This document shows, piece by piece, positions 8,965-18,310 of a stretch of 64,000 nt of DNA (positions within the stretch are counted from its first letter, which is position 1; each line of letters starts with the position of its first letter). Below the pieces are notes generated by a model. That model was given only the letters and a program-made list of their open reading frames with translations. It searched no databases and was not told the DNA's origin. Origin of the DNA: Mycolicibacterium rutilum. Lineage in GTDB: Bacteria > Actinomycetota > Actinomycetes > Mycobacteriales > Mycobacteriaceae. The stretch is taken from NCBI RefSeq assembly GCF_900108565.1, contig NZ_LT629971.1, positions 496,001 through 560,000 of the forward strand, read 5' to 3'. Made by a program: the position numbers and the translations under genes.

Positions 8965-9213
8965 TCAGGCGAGGTCCGCGCGCAGCCGGGGCTCGTCGAC
9001 CTCCCAGTAGCTGTGCTCGCGGCCGTCGAGCAGGACCACCGGCAGCCGGTCGCCGAACTCGGCCCGCAGCGCCGCATCCCCGGCGGCCGCGGCGGCGTCG
9101 ACGTCGGTCACGGCCAGCGTGAACCCCAGCTCGTCGGCGAGCCCCCGCAGCTGGGCGGCCGCCGAGGTGCAGATCGAACATCCGTCGCGCGTCAGCAGCT
9201 CCACCCGGTGCAC
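8965..9213 (-). CDS. Glutaredoxin-family thiol protein (DUF836)
   Basis: An 82-residue protein, VHRVELLTRDGCSICTSAAA, with a CSIC redox motif at residues 12-15 and a thioredoxin-like ending (RLPVVLLDGREHSYWEVDE). It probably acts as a small thiol-disulfide protein in the cytosol; partner unknown. GTG 9213 starts just before the conserved VELLTR. It stands 90 bp upstream of hemA in the same direction and diverges from the HAD gene at 9265. The same gene precedes hemA in M. tuberculosis (Rv0508). Confidence 0.85.
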   Translation of the reverse strand: MHRVELLTRDGCSICTSAAAQLRGLADELGFTLAVTDVDAAAAAGDAALRAEFGDRLPVVLLDGREHSYWEVDEPRLRADLA

Positions 9214-9252
9214 ACGGCCAGTATCACGGGGCAACCCGGCTCGGCCATAACT

Positions 9253-9258
9253 TAGGGT
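9253..9258 (+). promoter_or_regulatory. -10 motif TAGGGT for a leaderless transcript
   Basis: TAGGGT lies 6 nt before the GTG start at 9265 with no ribosome binding site in between, the spacing expected for a mycobacterial leaderless mRNA. Confidence 0.5.
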
Positions 9259-9264
9259 TGATCT

Positions 9265-10155
9265 GTGTCTCGCTCCGGTGACCTCGAAGCCGCGCACCAG
9301 CGCCTCGCCGGCGAGGCGAGCGCCGAGGCCGCCGTCACCGAACTGGCCGCCGAGGTTCCGGAGCCGGCCGCCCCGCCGCCGGACCTGACCGCCGCGGCGT
9401 TCTTCGACGTCGACAACACCCTGGTGCACGGGTCCTCGCTGCTGCACTTCGCCCGCGGGCTGGCCGCCCGCAAGTACTTCACCTACGGCGACGTCGCCAA
9501 ATTCGTCTACGCGCAGGCCAAGTTTCAGCTCACCGGGCGGGAGAACAGCGACGACGTGGCCGAGGGCCGGCGCAAGGCGCTGGCGTTCATCGAGGGCCGG
9601 TCGACGGCCGAGCTGATGGCGGTCGGCGAGGAGATCTACGACGAGATCATCGCCGCCAAGATCTGGCCGGGCACCCGCGCGCTGGCCCAGATGCACCTCG
9701 ACGCCGGCCAGCAGGTGTGGTTGGTCACAGCGACGCCCTACGAGTTGGCGGCGACGATCGCCAAGCGGCTGGGCCTGACCGGCGCGCTGGGCACGGTCGC
9801 CGAGTCGGTCGACGGGATCTTCACCGGCCGGCTGGTCGGCGACATCCTGCACGGCACCGGCAAGGCGCACGCGGTGCGGTCGCTGGCCATCCGCGAGGGC
9901 CTCAACCTGCGCCGCTGCACCGCCTACTCGGACAGCTTCAACGACGTGCCGATGCTCTCGCTGGTGGGCACCGCGGTCGCGATCAACCCCGACGCCGACC
10001 TTCGTGACCTGGCCCGCGAGCGCGGGTGGGAGATCCGCGACTTCCGCACCGCCCGCAAGGCCGCGCGCATCGGGGTGCCGTCGGCGCTGGCACTGGGCGC
10101 CGCGGGCGGGGCGTTGGCGGCCATCGTCTCGCACCGGCAGGAAAGCCGCCGCTGA
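9265..10155 (+). CDS. serB1: HAD-family phosphatase (SerB-like)
   Basis: A 296-residue HAD-IB hydrolase. Motif I is [12 protein letters not shown] (residues ~47-58), motif II is in WLVTATPYE, and motif IV is [12 protein letters not shown]. An alanine-rich N-terminal extension (~40 residues) and a C-terminal hydrophobic segment ([18 protein letters not shown]) point to membrane association. M. tuberculosis Rv0505c is annotated SerB1, but HAD-IB proteins of this shape can also act on phospholipid or lysophosphatidic substrates, so serine phosphatase is not certain. It precedes the HadA-like gene on the same strand. Confidence 0.85.
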   Translation: MSRSGDLEAAHQRLAGEASAEAAVTELAAEVPEPAAPPPDLTAAAFFDVDNTLVHGSSLLHFARGLAARKYFTYGDVAKFVYAQAKFQLTGRENSDDVAEGRRKALAFIEGRSTAELMAVGEEIYDEIIAAKIWPGTRALAQMHLDAGQQVWLVTATPYELAATIAKRLGLTGALGTVAESVDGIFTGRLVGDILHGTGKAHAVRSLAIREGLNLRRCTAYSDSFNDVPMLSLVGTAVAINPDADLRDLARERGWEIRDFRTARKAARIGVPSALALGAAGGALAAIVSHRQESRR

Positions 10156-10204
10156 TAGGCTCGCGCGGCGAACTCCGAGCACACCGCCCAGGAAGACACG
10201 AAGC

Positions 10205-10738
10205 ATGGCCATCGCCGAGAACATCATCGGAACTCACTACCGCTACCCCGACTACTTCGAGGTGGACCGGGAGAAGATCCGCGAGTTCGCGAGCGCGGTG
10301 CAAAACGATCATCCGGCGCATTTCAGCGAGGCGGCCGCCCAGGAGTGCGGGTTCGACACGCTGATCGCCCCGCTGACGTTCCTGGCGGTGGCCGGCCGGC
10401 GGGTCCAGCTCGAGATCTTCAACCAGTTCGACGTGCCGATCAACATGGAGCGCGTGCTGCACCGCGACCAGAAGATCACGTTCCACCGCCCGATCGTCGC
10501 CGGTGACCGGCTGTACTTCGACTCCTACCTCGACTCGGTGACCGAGTCACACGGCGCGATCGTCACCGAGGTGCGCGGCGAGGTGACCGACGCCGACGGC
10601 AAGCCGGTGCTGACGAGCGTCGTCACGGTCATGGGCGAGGCGCAGTCCGACAGCGAGGCCGACGAGATCAGCGACCGCATCGCCGCCAGGCGCGACGAGG
10701 CGATCGCGAAAATGATTGCCAAGCAAACCAGTTCGTAG
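10205..10738 (+). CDS. (3R)-hydroxyacyl dehydratase-like MaoC N-domain protein (Rv0504c/HadA-like)
   Basis: A 177-residue hot-dog protein. It starts [20 protein letters not shown] and carries [30 protein letters not shown] and [20 protein letters not shown]. This resembles HadA/HadC of mycobacterial FAS-II, which are the non-catalytic partners of HadB; the catalytic R-specific hydratase motif of HadB is not evident. It may bind a long acyl chain and need a MaoC partner. It follows the HAD gene by 49 bp and meets the acyltransferase gene tail to tail, 2 bp apart; in M. tuberculosis cmaA2 lies in between. Confidence 0.85.
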   Translation: MAIAENIIGTHYRYPDYFEVDREKIREFASAVQNDHPAHFSEAAAQECGFDTLIAPLTFLAVAGRRVQLEIFNQFDVPINMERVLHRDQKITFHRPIVAGDRLYFDSYLDSVTESHGAIVTEVRGEVTDADGKPVLTSVVTVMGEAQSDSEADEISDRIAARRDEAIAKMIAKQTSS

Positions 10739-10740
10739 GA

Positions 10741-11808
10741 CTAGCCGAGGAACGTGTTCCGGCGGTTGGCCAGCAGCTGATAGAGCGTCTGCTGGATGGT
10801 TTCGCGGACCTGGTCGGTCAGCTCGAACGTGATCATCGGGTCGTCGGCGGCGGACTCGTCGTAGTCGGCGGTCTCGATCGGCTCGCCGAACTGGATGTGC
10901 CACTTCGACGGCAGCGGGATCATCCCGGCCGGGCCCGCCAGCGGGAACAGCGGCGTGATCGGGAAGTACGGCAGCCCGAGCAGCCGGGCCAGCAGCTTGA
11001 CGTCGGCGATCATCGGATAGATCTCCTCGGACCCGACGATCGAGCACGGCACGATCGGCGCCTTGCTGCGCAGCGCGGCCGACACGAACCCGCCGCGACC
11101 GAACCGCTGCAGCTTGTAGCGGTCCTTGAAGTGCTTGCCCAGACCCTTGTAGCCCTCCGGGAACACCGCGGTGAGCTCGCCGGCGGCCAGCAGCCGGTGC
11201 GCGTCGGCGGTGCAGGCCATGGTGTGGCCGGCCTTGCGCGCGGCCTGCCCGACCATCGGCATGTCGAAGACCATGTCCGCGGCCAGCAGGCGCAGGTCGC
11301 GGTGCGCCGGGTGGTGGTCGTGCACGGCCACCGAGGTCATCAGCCCGTCGAACGGCAGCACGCCGGCGTGGTTGGCGACGATGAGCGCCGCACCGGTCTC
11401 GGGCAGGTTCTCGATACCGCTCACCTCGACGCGGAACCACGAGTTGAAAAGCACTCGTAGCAAAGGCAAAAAGATTGCGCTGTTGAGGTGCTGGTCGAAA
11501 CCGAACTCGTCGACGGTGTAGTCGCCGGTCATCCGCTTGCGCACGAACTCGGCGACGGCGGCGATGCGTTTGGCGAGTTCGGTGGGCGTCTCCTCGGCCG
11601 ACGGTGCTCCGCCGAGGCCTGCGCGGTGCTCGTCGATCTCACGGACGACGGCCGCGATCTCCTCGGCGGACGCCCGGGCGCCTTGCTCCGACATCATGGA
11701 CGGATGTCGACGCGAACTCTGCGCACGGGCAGCGTTACGCCGCTGAGCCGCTGCTCGACTCGAATTCCCGTGCAGCGGAATCACTTTCGCTTTGGACTCG
11801 CCCGCCAC
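10741..11808 (-). CDS. Lysophospholipid acyltransferase-like protein (Rv0502-like)
   Basis: A 355-residue protein with a PlsC-type acyltransferase domain (~residues 105-340). The NHAGVLPFDG block is a variant of the HX4D catalytic motif, and FPEGYKGLGK is the substrate-binding block. PIVPCSIVGSEE and PYFPITPLFPL follow as in Rv0502. The first ~60 residues are basic and low in complexity. GTG 11808 gives VAGESKAKVIPLHG, as in other mycobacteria. It probably acylates a membrane lipid or lipid precursor on the cytosolic face; the acceptor is unknown. It is downstream of galE2 in the same direction. Confidence 0.88.
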   Translation of the reverse strand: MAGESKAKVIPLHGNSSRAAAQRRNAARAQSSRRHPSMMSEQGARASAEEIAAVVREIDEHRAGLGGAPSAEETPTELAKRIAAVAEFVRKRMTGDYTVDEFGFDQHLNSAIFLPLLRVLFNSWFRVEVSGIENLPETGAALIVANHAGVLPFDGLMTSVAVHDHHPAHRDLRLLAADMVFDMPMVGQAARKAGHTMACTADAHRLLAAGELTAVFPEGYKGLGKHFKDRYKLQRFGRGGFVSAALRSKAPIVPCSIVGSEEIYPMIADVKLLARLLGLPYFPITPLFPLAGPAGMIPLPSKWHIQFGEPIETADYDESAADDPMITFELTDQVRETIQQTLYQLLANRRNTFLG

Positions 11809-11846
11809 GTCGTTACCTTCTCCCCCACCCGATCAGCTGATTGCGT

Positions 11847-12935
11847 CTACCGTCCCCACCGTTGCGCCACCGAGACGGCCCGACTCTCCATTGAGCGTAC
11901 CCACCGCGGGTCGACGATCGAAGTCAATCCGCGACCCCGGACGTAATCGTCAAAGGCCTCCACAGTGGTCCACTTTGGGCTATAACCGAGGTCATTTCGC
12001 ATCCGCGCGGTGTCCATGACCCGGCCGTAACTCATGTAGTCCAACTGCTCGCGATCGAGTTCAGTGTAGCGAGTCGCGCGCCGCAGCGAATCCACTGCCC
12101 ACAGCGCCGAACGGGGCACCGGCAGCGGGATCCGGCCGGCCCGCCGGATGGCCTGACTCATCATGATGACGCCGGCCGCACCGATGTTGTACGTGCCCGC
12201 CTTGCCGGCCATCGTCGCGCGCTCCAGCGCGCCGAGCGCGTCCTGCTCGTGCAGCAGTTGCAACCGCGGATCGTGGCCGATGACGGTCGGCACCACCGGG
12301 CCGGCCAGGTACCGCGACAGCGCGGTGTCCATCGCCGGACCGATCATGTTCGCCAACCGCAGGATGGTGACCGCGATGTCGGGGCGCCGGCGGCCCAGGC
12401 CGCGGGCATAGCCCTCGATGTCGATGCTGTCGCGGGCGAAGCCCTCACCGGGCGGCCGCCGCGCGCTGCTGTCCTCGGTGAACAGCACCGGGTCGCGCGA
12501 ACTGGAGCCGTAGACCTCCGAGGTCGACTTGAGCACGACGCGGCGCACCGACGGGGCCTTCTGACAGGCGGCGAACAGCTGGATCGCACCCATCACGTTG
12601 AGCTCTTTGAGCGTGGCCCGGCCGCCGGAGCGCGGCGCATACGAGGCCGCTGCCGCGTGCACCACGGTGTCCACGTCGCCGTTGCGAATCACCTTGGCGA
12701 TGAACGGGTTACGGATGTCGGCGCGGACGAACTCCGCGCGGCCCATCCGTCGCAGCAGATCCTTGCTCGGAGTGATCGCATCCACCGCGATGACATGGCT
12801 GATCAGCGGGTTCTGCGCCAACCTGGCGGTCAGATATCCGCCGAGGAACCGGCACGCCCCGGTGACGAGCACGACCTTCGGGTACTGCACGGCGTCGCGC
12901 GGATCAGACCCGTTGGACTGACCTTCGGAATCCAT
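11847..12935 (-). CDS. galE2: NAD-dependent epimerase/dehydratase-family protein (GalE2)
   Basis: A 362-residue extended SDR. The NAD loop is atypical (VLVTGACRFLGGYL), and the region where YxxxK is expected reads STSEVYGSSS and later IEGYARG, without the lysine. The protein is nearly collinear with Rv0501, annotated UDP-glucose 4-epimerase GalE2, but loss of the catalytic pair makes classic epimerase activity doubtful. A TAGGCT -10 motif 8 nt before ATG 12935 suggests a leaderless mRNA. It sits upstream of the acyltransferase gene, hinting at a glycolipid-related role. Confidence 0.85.
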   Translation of the reverse strand: MDSEGQSNGSDPRDAVQYPKVVLVTGACRFLGGYLTARLAQNPLISHVIAVDAITPSKDLLRRMGRAEFVRADIRNPFIAKVIRNGDVDTVVHAAAASYAPRSGGRATLKELNVMGAIQLFAACQKAPSVRRVVLKSTSEVYGSSSRDPVLFTEDSSARRPPGEGFARDSIDIEGYARGLGRRRPDIAVTILRLANMIGPAMDTALSRYLAGPVVPTVIGHDPRLQLLHEQDALGALERATMAGKAGTYNIGAAGVIMMSQAIRRAGRIPLPVPRSALWAVDSLRRATRYTELDREQLDYMSYGRVMDTARMRNDLGYSPKWTTVEAFDDYVRGRGLTSIVDPRWVRSMESRAVSVAQRWGR

Positions 12936-12943
12936 AGCCGGTC

Positions 12944-12949
12944 AGCCTA
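12944..12949 (-). promoter_or_regulatory. -10 motif TAGGCT for leaderless galE2 mRNA
   Basis: On the minus strand TAGGCT is followed by 8 nt and then ATG 12935, with no ribosome binding site. Confidence 0.45.
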
Positions 12950-12966
12950 GCGACCGCGCGCCGGAC

Positions 12967-13068
12967 TTACTTGCCGAGTTTTCTGCGCTGGACCCGGGTG
13001 CGACGAAGCAGCTTGCGGTGCTTCTTCTTCGACATGCGCTTGCGCCGCTTCTTGATGACTGAACCCAT
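12967..13068 (-). CDS. Ribosomal protein bS22 / AURKAIP1-COX24 domain protein
   Basis: A 33-residue, extremely basic protein (19 Lys/Arg), starting [20 protein letters not shown] and ending VQRRKLGK. It is too short for routine gene finders. It matches the mycobacterial Rv0500B peptide found in the small ribosomal subunit (bS22) near the decoding centre. GGAG lies 5 nt upstream of ATG 13068. It sits between galE2 and the HTH gene, in the same direction, as in other mycobacteria. Confidence 0.93.
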
Positions 13069-13168
13069 GAACTCCGCTACCTACGAATTACCAAAGCACT
13101 CTTGACTGACCCGGCTACTTTACCGGGCTGCTCAGGCATCGCGAAAACGGCCCGACTCGCGCTCGGCC

Positions 13169-13426
13169 TCAGCCGGCGTCGAAGTACGAGCTCTCCAGCA
13201 TGTCGTGGACCGCCTTGGCGTGCACCCGGAAGGACCGGCCGACGCGCACGGCGGGCAGTTCGCCGTTGTGCACCAGCCGGTACACCGTCATCTTGGAAAC
13301 CCTCATCAGGCTCGCCACCTCGGCGACGGTGAGAAATTGAGCTCGTGGCTGTTGACCATCAGATCCGGCGTCCCGTGCCGACTTGCCTGCCGAATCCCGC
13401 GAGGATGGCCCGTTCATAGACGTCAT
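13169..13426 (-). CDS. Excisionase/MerR-type helix-turn-helix DNA-binding protein (Rv0500A-like)
   Basis: An 85-residue protein: a polar N-terminal tail of ~28 residues, then FLTVAEVASLMRVSKMTVYR and GELPAVRVGRSFRVHAKAV, the HTH_17 winged-helix pattern. Despite the excisionase name, this is a conserved chromosomal gene between proC and bS22 in mycobacteria, so it is probably a small transcription factor. Targets are unknown. ATG at 13426. Confidence 0.88.
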   Translation of the reverse strand: MTSMNGPSSRDSAGKSARDAGSDGQQPRAQFLTVAEVASLMRVSKMTVYRLVHNGELPAVRVGRSFRVHAKAVHDMLESSYFDAG

Positions 13427-13553
13427 CGCAACCCAATCATTCAGGCACGGGCAGTCCCAGCGGCTTCCCCACCGCTGGCACCGACCCGTGCTTACACGAG
13501 GAGAATAGCGTGGCTGATGGTGTTACTGCGACGGGTGTGGGCAATTAATCGAA

Positions 13554-14447
13554 TTACTCAGATGTAATTCCTAGCTGCTCAGAGCGCCTTTTTGCGGCGT
13601 CGACCGCCTCGGCGACCGCAGCCCGCAAACCGCCCCTCTCGAGTTCCCGCAGACCAGCCGCGGTGGTGCCGCCGGGCGAGGTAACTGCCGCGCGGAGCGC
13701 AGCGGCCGTGGTGTCCATCGTGACCTCCCCGGACGCACCGACCGCGTCCGCCACCGAAGCCGCCTTGTCGAGGCGGTCCAGCAACATCGCGGCCGAGCCC
13801 GCCATCGTTTGCGCGACGAGGTCGGTGGCCACCGACCGTGACAGCCCGGCCGCGACCGCCGCGTCGACGAGCGCCTCGGCCATCAGAAAGAAGTAGGCCG
13901 GACCGGACCCCGAGACCGCGGTGACGGCGTCGAGTTGCGCCTCGGGCACGGTGAGCACGCCGCCGACCGCGTCGAAGATCGACGACACCTCCTTCATCTG
14001 CTCCGCGGTCGCGAACCGGCCCGCGGCCAGCGCGCTGACCCCGCCGCCGACGACGATCGGCGTGTTCGGCATCACCCGGATCACCGGCGAGCCGGCGGGC
14101 AGCTTGTTCTCGTAGAACGATGTGGGCACCCCGGCCGCGACCGTGACGAAAACCTGTTCGGCGGTGTCACTTTCGGCCCGCGTGGCCGCGTCGACGATCT
14201 CACCGACCAGGCCCGACACGTCGCCGGGCTTGACCGCCACGATCACGTACGTCGCGTGCCCCACCGCCTCGGCGACCGACGTCACCAGCACCGAATACTT
14301 CTCGGCCAGGTACTTCGCCCGGTCCGGATGCTTCTCGGCGACCACCAGGTCCTTGACCTGCCGCCCGGCGCGCAACAGCCCCGAAAGGAGCGCCTCACCG
14401 ATACTTCCGCCGCCGACGATCGCGATTCTGGCCATGCCGGAAAGCAT
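13554..14447 (-). CDS. proC: Pyrroline-5-carboxylate reductase
   Basis: A 297-residue enzyme, the last step of proline synthesis, using NAD(P)H. The Rossmann motif is IAIVGGGSIGEALLSGLL; the catalytic and dimer region has AVSGSGPAYFFLMAEALVDA and AAVTSPGGTTAAGLRELERG. Two starts are possible, ATG 14447 (MLSGMARIAI) and ATG 14435 (MARIAI); the longer matches the usual mycobacterial annotation. It is transcribed toward the HTH gene 128 bp away. Confidence 0.95.
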   Translation of the reverse strand: MLSGMARIAIVGGGSIGEALLSGLLRAGRQVKDLVVAEKHPDRAKYLAEKYSVLVTSVAEAVGHATYVIVAVKPGDVSGLVGEIVDAATRAESDTAEQVFVTVAAGVPTSFYENKLPAGSPVIRVMPNTPIVVGGGVSALAAGRFATAEQMKEVSSIFDAVGGVLTVPEAQLDAVTAVSGSGPAYFFLMAEALVDAAVAAGLSRSVATDLVAQTMAGSAAMLLDRLDKAASVADAVGASGEVTMDTTAAALRAAVTSPGGTTAAGLRELERGGLRAAVAEAVDAAKRRSEQLGITSE

Positions 14448-14465
14448 TGCAGAACGCCGGGGCGG

Positions 14466-15278
14466 TTACGCGCTCGGCACCATCGCGAGTTGCCGGCTCT
14501 GCACCACGATGTGACCCGCGCTGTCGACGACGATGTGATCCTCGTCGAACCAGTCCTGGCCGATCTGCACCGTCGTGCACAGCACCCGCAGCCAGCCGTC
14601 GGCGGGCAGCGCGCGCAGGTAGGCGGTCAGCTGCACCGTCGGCGCCCAGCCGAACCGGTTCACCCCGAACGTCACCGGCGCCGACACGTCGCCGCACAGC
14701 AGCGCGAACAGCACATCGGGCGCAACGCCTTTCGGCCGCACCCAGTACTCGATGACCGGCGGTCCGCCGTCGGACCGCGGTTCCATCGTGGTCAGCGAGG
14801 GCCGGATGTCGCAGCCGTGCGCGAGGTGCACGATGTCGGCCATCGGGTGGCCCTCGCCGATCGGCTCCAACCCCGGCGGCGGATCGGGCTGCATCAGCGG
14901 GATGACCGGGTTGACCGACAGCAGCGGGGTCACGTGGTGCTCGGGCTCACCCAGCGTGATCGCCGCTCGCACCGCCGTGCGCTCCCCCTGACGCAACTCG
15001 ACGTCGATCAGGCTGACGCGGCGGCCCCGCTTGCGCACCGCGGTGACGACCTGCATCGGCCCCGGATCCGGCGCCCACAGGAAATTGCCCGACACCGCGA
15101 TCGGCTCGGCACCCGGTTGGCCGTGTTCGGTGCGGGCCGCGTTCGCGCACAGCGCCAGCATCGCGCCGCCGTGCACCTTCGGCCCGATCGTCCAATGTTC
15201 GTTCAGCTCACCGTGATACACGCCGTCCCCGGCGGCGGTGAGCGCCATCGCGTCAGTGAACAGGGTCGAGCCAGACAT
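14466..15278 (-). CDS. Acyl-CoA thioesterase-like double hot-dog protein (Rv0499-like)
   Basis: A 270-residue protein with two hot-dog halves: HWTIGPKVHGGAMLALCANA at ~28-47 and VTFGVNRFGWAPTVQLTAYL in the second half. This is the TesB-like thioesterase_3 family. The substrate is unknown; neighbours do not define it. ATG at 15278. It lies 18 bp upstream of proC and 19 bp downstream of the isomerase gene, so the three are probably one operon. Confidence 0.82.
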   Translation of the reverse strand: MSGSTLFTDAMALTAAGDGVYHGELNEHWTIGPKVHGGAMLALCANAARTEHGQPGAEPIAVSGNFLWAPDPGPMQVVTAVRKRGRRVSLIDVELRQGERTAVRAAITLGEPEHHVTPLLSVNPVIPLMQPDPPPGLEPIGEGHPMADIVHLAHGCDIRPSLTTMEPRSDGGPPVIEYWVRPKGVAPDVLFALLCGDVSAPVTFGVNRFGWAPTVQLTAYLRALPADGWLRVLCTTVQIGQDWFDEDHIVVDSAGHIVVQSRQLAMVPSA

Positions 15279-15297
15279 GTGTCGTCCTTCGAGAAAG

Positions 15298-16143
15298 TCA
15301 GCGCAGCAGGTGCTGCCGGGCGAATTGCAGCGACTCGACCAGCAACGCTTCGCGTTCTGCGGCCGTGCGCGCGCCCGAGGTGGTCACCTCAAGGATCACA
15401 TGCCCGGTGAAGTTGCTCGCCGCCAGCATCTCGCACACCTCGACCGTCGGCTGCGTACCGCGCCCGGGCACCAGATGCTCGTCGGCCGACGCGCCGCTGC
15501 CGTCGCACAGATGCAGGTGCACCAGGCCCTCCCCCATGCGCCGGGCCATGTCGATCGCGTCGGTGCCTGCCGTCGCGGTGTGCGACAGGTCCAGCGTGTA
15601 GTGCGCATGGCCACCGTCGAGCGGATCGTAGGACGGTGCGAACGCCGAGATGCCCGGGCCCGGCCTGCCGCCGCGCTTGCGCATCCGTTCGATCGACGTC
15701 TGGCCCGCGCCGAAGAACCGGTCGGCTCGGAACGGGAACATGTTCTCCACCGCGACCAGCACGTCGCTGCCGGTCTCGAGTTCGGCGACCTGTTCGGAGA
15801 ACCCCTCCGCGTAGCGGCGCTGCCACCGGAACGGCGGGTGCACGACGACGGTCTGGGCGCCCAGTTGTTCGGCGGCGCGCACGCTGCGCTCGAGTTTGGG
15901 GATCGGGTTGGCGCCCCACACCCGCTGCGAGATCAGCAGGCACGGCGCGTGCACCGACAGCACCGGCACGCCGTAACGCTCGGAGAGCTGGGCGATGGCG
16001 TCGACATCTTGGCTGACCGTCTCCGCCCACACCATGAGCTCGACGCCGTCGTAGCCGAGGCGTGCGGCGTACTCGAAAGCGGCCTCGGTTCTCAGCGGGT
16101 AGACGGAGGCCGTCGACAGACCGACCTTGATGGCGGGGCGCAC
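15298..16143 (-). CDS. Sugar phosphate isomerase/epimerase-like TIM barrel protein (Rv0498-like)
   Basis: A 281-residue AP-endonuclease-2/xylose-isomerase-like barrel. Metal ligands expected of the family are visible: VVVHPPFRWQ, VAVENMFPF, TLDLSHTATAG, LVHLHLCDGSG and ILEVTTSG. The reaction is unknown. Start GTG 16143 (VRPAIKVGLSTASVYPL). It follows the Rv0497-like gene by 15 bp. Confidence 0.85.
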   Translation of the reverse strand: MRPAIKVGLSTASVYPLRTEAAFEYAARLGYDGVELMVWAETVSQDVDAIAQLSERYGVPVLSVHAPCLLISQRVWGANPIPKLERSVRAAEQLGAQTVVVHPPFRWQRRYAEGFSEQVAELETGSDVLVAVENMFPFRADRFFGAGQTSIERMRKRGGRPGPGISAFAPSYDPLDGGHAHYTLDLSHTATAGTDAIDMARRMGEGLVHLHLCDGSGASADEHLVPGRGTQPTVEVCEMLAASNFTGHVILEVTTSGARTAAEREALLVESLQFARQHLLR

Positions 16144-16158
16144 GTCAGATTCGGCGCC

Positions 16159-17232
16159 TCAACCCGCCTGGATCAGCGCCAGTGGCCCGAAGGTGACCAT
16201 CGCGCCGACCGCGACGGCGATCAGGGTGCTGCCGATGTCCTCGGTTCTGCGCACCACCCGGACGCCCACGACCAGGCCGAGGATCACCAGCACACCGAGC
16301 ACCAGCGCGACGATGCTGTTCCACTTCCACAGCTGGTCGAAGGCGATGAACAGGCCGGCGCCGAACGCGACCGCGACCACGCACTGGCCGACCACCCACG
16401 CGCCGCGCAGGAACGCCGACATCGCGCCGGCGGGTTCGTCGTCCTCGCGGTCCTCGAGGTCGAGGTCGAAGTCCTCGAGGTCGCCGTCGTTGAGGCCGGA
16501 GCGGTCCTTGAGGCTGGAGCGATCCTTCTGGCCGGTGGGGCCGCCGAACAGCGAGCTGTCCGAGGGCCGCAGGTACGACGGCAGGTCGTCGCGGTCCTCG
16601 TCGGCCGTGTCGTCGGCGGTGTCTTCCTCGGACTCGATCAGGTCGACGGCCGCGTCGTCGTCGAGGTCGTCGAGCGGGTCGGGGCTCATCTGTTCCGCGC
16701 CGACGGCGGCGTCCTCGACGGAGTTCTTGGCCGCGCGGCGGGCCGCGAACGACGAGCGGCGCGGCGGCGCGAAGAAGTCGAGGTCCTCGTCCTCGTCGCG
16801 GGACTCGACGTGCGCCTGGTAGTCGGCGACGGCGTCCGCGTGCTCATCGTCTTCGGCGACGTCGGTTTCGTCGGTGTCGAAGTCGGTCTCGACGTCCTTG
16901 TCGGGCTCCTGGTCCTCGACCTCCTCGACGACGGCTTCGTCGGTCTGCTCAGCTGCGTCGGTCTGGTCGGCTGCCTCGGCGACCTCAGCGACCTCGGTAT
17001 CGCCGTGGTCGGCGGATCCGTTGGTCGCGGGCTCGGTCCGGGGGGCCGGCTCCTCGTCGCGGATGACCGGGATCTCGCCGGTCAGTTCGGCGACGGTGAT
17101 GGAGTCGGTGTCACCGCGGCGGCGGCGGCGCCGACCGCCGATCGGCGGGGCGCCGATGGTGCCGTTGCGCGCCAGCAACTCCGCCACCGAGATCGGTCGC
17201 GTGTTGCTGTGGTCGTCTTCTGGTCCTGTCAT
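16159..17232 (-). CDS. Acidic membrane protein with SVAELLARNG motif (Rv0497-like)
   Basis: A 357-residue protein. N-terminal RPISVAELLARNGTI (residues ~12-26) and a second weaker ITVAELTGEI (~45-54) bracket an arginine patch [10 protein letters not shown]. Residues ~60-265 are strongly acidic and disordered, with a small internal repeat (DRSSLKDRSGLN). The last ~85 residues hold three transmembrane helices. The VAELLARNG motif recurs in actinobacterial envelope proteins. The long disordered domain suggests a cytosolic protein-binding tail, possibly phosphorylated. Function unknown. It lies between ppx1 and the isomerase gene. Confidence 0.82.
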   Translation of the reverse strand: MTGPEDDHSNTRPISVAELLARNGTIGAPPIGGRRRRRRGDTDSITVAELTGEIPVIRDEEPAPRTEPATNGSADHGDTEVAEVAEAADQTDAAEQTDEAVVEEVEDQEPDKDVETDFDTDETDVAEDDEHADAVADYQAHVESRDEDEDLDFFAPPRRSSFAARRAAKNSVEDAAVGAEQMSPDPLDDLDDDAAVDLIESEEDTADDTADEDRDDLPSYLRPSDSSLFGGPTGQKDRSSLKDRSGLNDGDLEDFDLDLEDREDDEPAGAMSAFLRGAWVVGQCVVAVAFGAGLFIAFDQLWKWNSIVALVLGVLVILGLVVGVRVVRRTEDIGSTLIAVAVGAMVTFGPLALIQAG

Positions 17233-17257
17233 CGCCTTTGCTTTCGGGCCTCGTCAC

Positions 17258-18304
17258 TCATCGTCCAGCATTGCGCACAAACGTCTGCACCGAGGTGGGA
17301 TTGTCGGGACCGACCTTTGCTGGGTCGTCTCCACCAGCCCCGGTCGGACCGGCGACGCTCTCGACGAAGCCGCTGCCGTCGGCTTCGCTGTCGAGTCTCC
17401 GCAGAATCAGCCCTTCCCGCAACGCCCACGGGCAGATGTCCACGCTCTCGATCGCGAGGGCCTTCATGCTCGCCTCGGCGACCAACGCACCGGCCACGAT
17501 CTGTGGCGCCCGATCAGCACTCACTCCTTCCAGTTCCGCACGGTCGGCCGCGGTCATCCTAGAGATGAAAGCTATGAGTTGCCTTAACCCGGTCGCGGTC
17601 AGCGTCCGTTTCACCCGCGGGCCCGCGCCGGACGGGGCGGCGCCGGTCAGCCGGGCCAGCGAGCGGAACGTCTTCGAGGTGGCGACCGTCAGGTCCGGAG
17701 CACCTGCCTTGAGCATCTCGGTGCCGGCGTCGGCCAGCTCGGTGGCCAGCCAGTCGCGCAGCATCGCGACGCGACGCCTGCCGGGCGGGTCGTCGGGCAG
17801 CCACTCGCGGGTGAGCCGGCCCGCGCCCAGCGGCAGCGACAGCGCCACCTCGGGTTCCTCGTCGACGCCGCTGGACAACTCCAGCGATCCGCCGCCGATG
17901 TCGATGTTGATGATGCGCCCGGCGCTCCAGCCGTACCAGCGGCGCACCGCCAGAAAGGTCAGCCGCGACTCGTCGACCCCGCTGAGGACCTTGAGCGCGA
18001 CGCCGGTCTCGGCGAGCACCCGGGCGAGCAGCTCCTCGGAGTTCTTGGCGTCGCGCACGGCCGAGGTGGCGAACGCCATCAGTTCGGCGCAACCGGAACT
18101 GGTGGCGATCTTGGCGAACTCGTCGATGGTGCCGATCAGTTTGTCGGCACCCTTGCGGGTGATCTTGCCGTCGTTGTCGATCGCCTCGGCGAGCCGCAGC
18201 GAGGCCTTGGTCGAACTCATCGGCGTCGGGTGCCCACCGCGTCGCGCGTCCACCACCAGAAGGTGAACGGTATTGCTGCCCACGTCGAGCACGCCTAATC
18301 GCAC
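17258..18304 (-). CDS. ppx1: Exopolyphosphatase Ppx1 (Ppx/GppA family)
   Basis: A 348-residue ASKHA-fold phosphatase. P-loop-like motifs are [15 protein letters not shown] and [19 protein letters not shown] (here [15 protein letters not shown]); [15 protein letters not shown] follows. M. tuberculosis Rv0496 hydrolyses short-chain polyphosphate, and the sequence is very close. GTG 18304 is preceded by TAAGTT 6 nt upstream, so a leaderless mRNA is likely. It diverges from the cysteine-rich gene at 18338; regX3/senX3, the phosphate two-component pair, lie 1 kb away. Confidence 0.92.
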   Translation of the reverse strand: MRLGVLDVGSNTVHLLVVDARRGGHPTPMSSTKASLRLAEAIDNDGKITRKGADKLIGTIDEFAKIATSSGCAELMAFATSAVRDAKNSEELLARVLAETGVALKVLSGVDESRLTFLAVRRWYGWSAGRIINIDIGGGSLELSSGVDEEPEVALSLPLGAGRLTREWLPDDPPGRRRVAMLRDWLATELADAGTEMLKAGAPDLTVATSKTFRSLARLTGAAPSGAGPRVKRTLTATGLRQLIAFISRMTAADRAELEGVSADRAPQIVAGALVAEASMKALAIESVDICPWALREGLILRRLDSEADGSGFVESVAGPTGAGGDDPAKVGPDNPTSVQTFVRNAGR

Positions 18305-18310
18305 CCATCC

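Noticed and set aside
13169..13426. Excisionase-like gene as a sign of a prophage or integrated element
   Set aside because: It is a conserved chromosomal gene between proC and the bS22 gene in mycobacteria, with no integrase or att site nearby.
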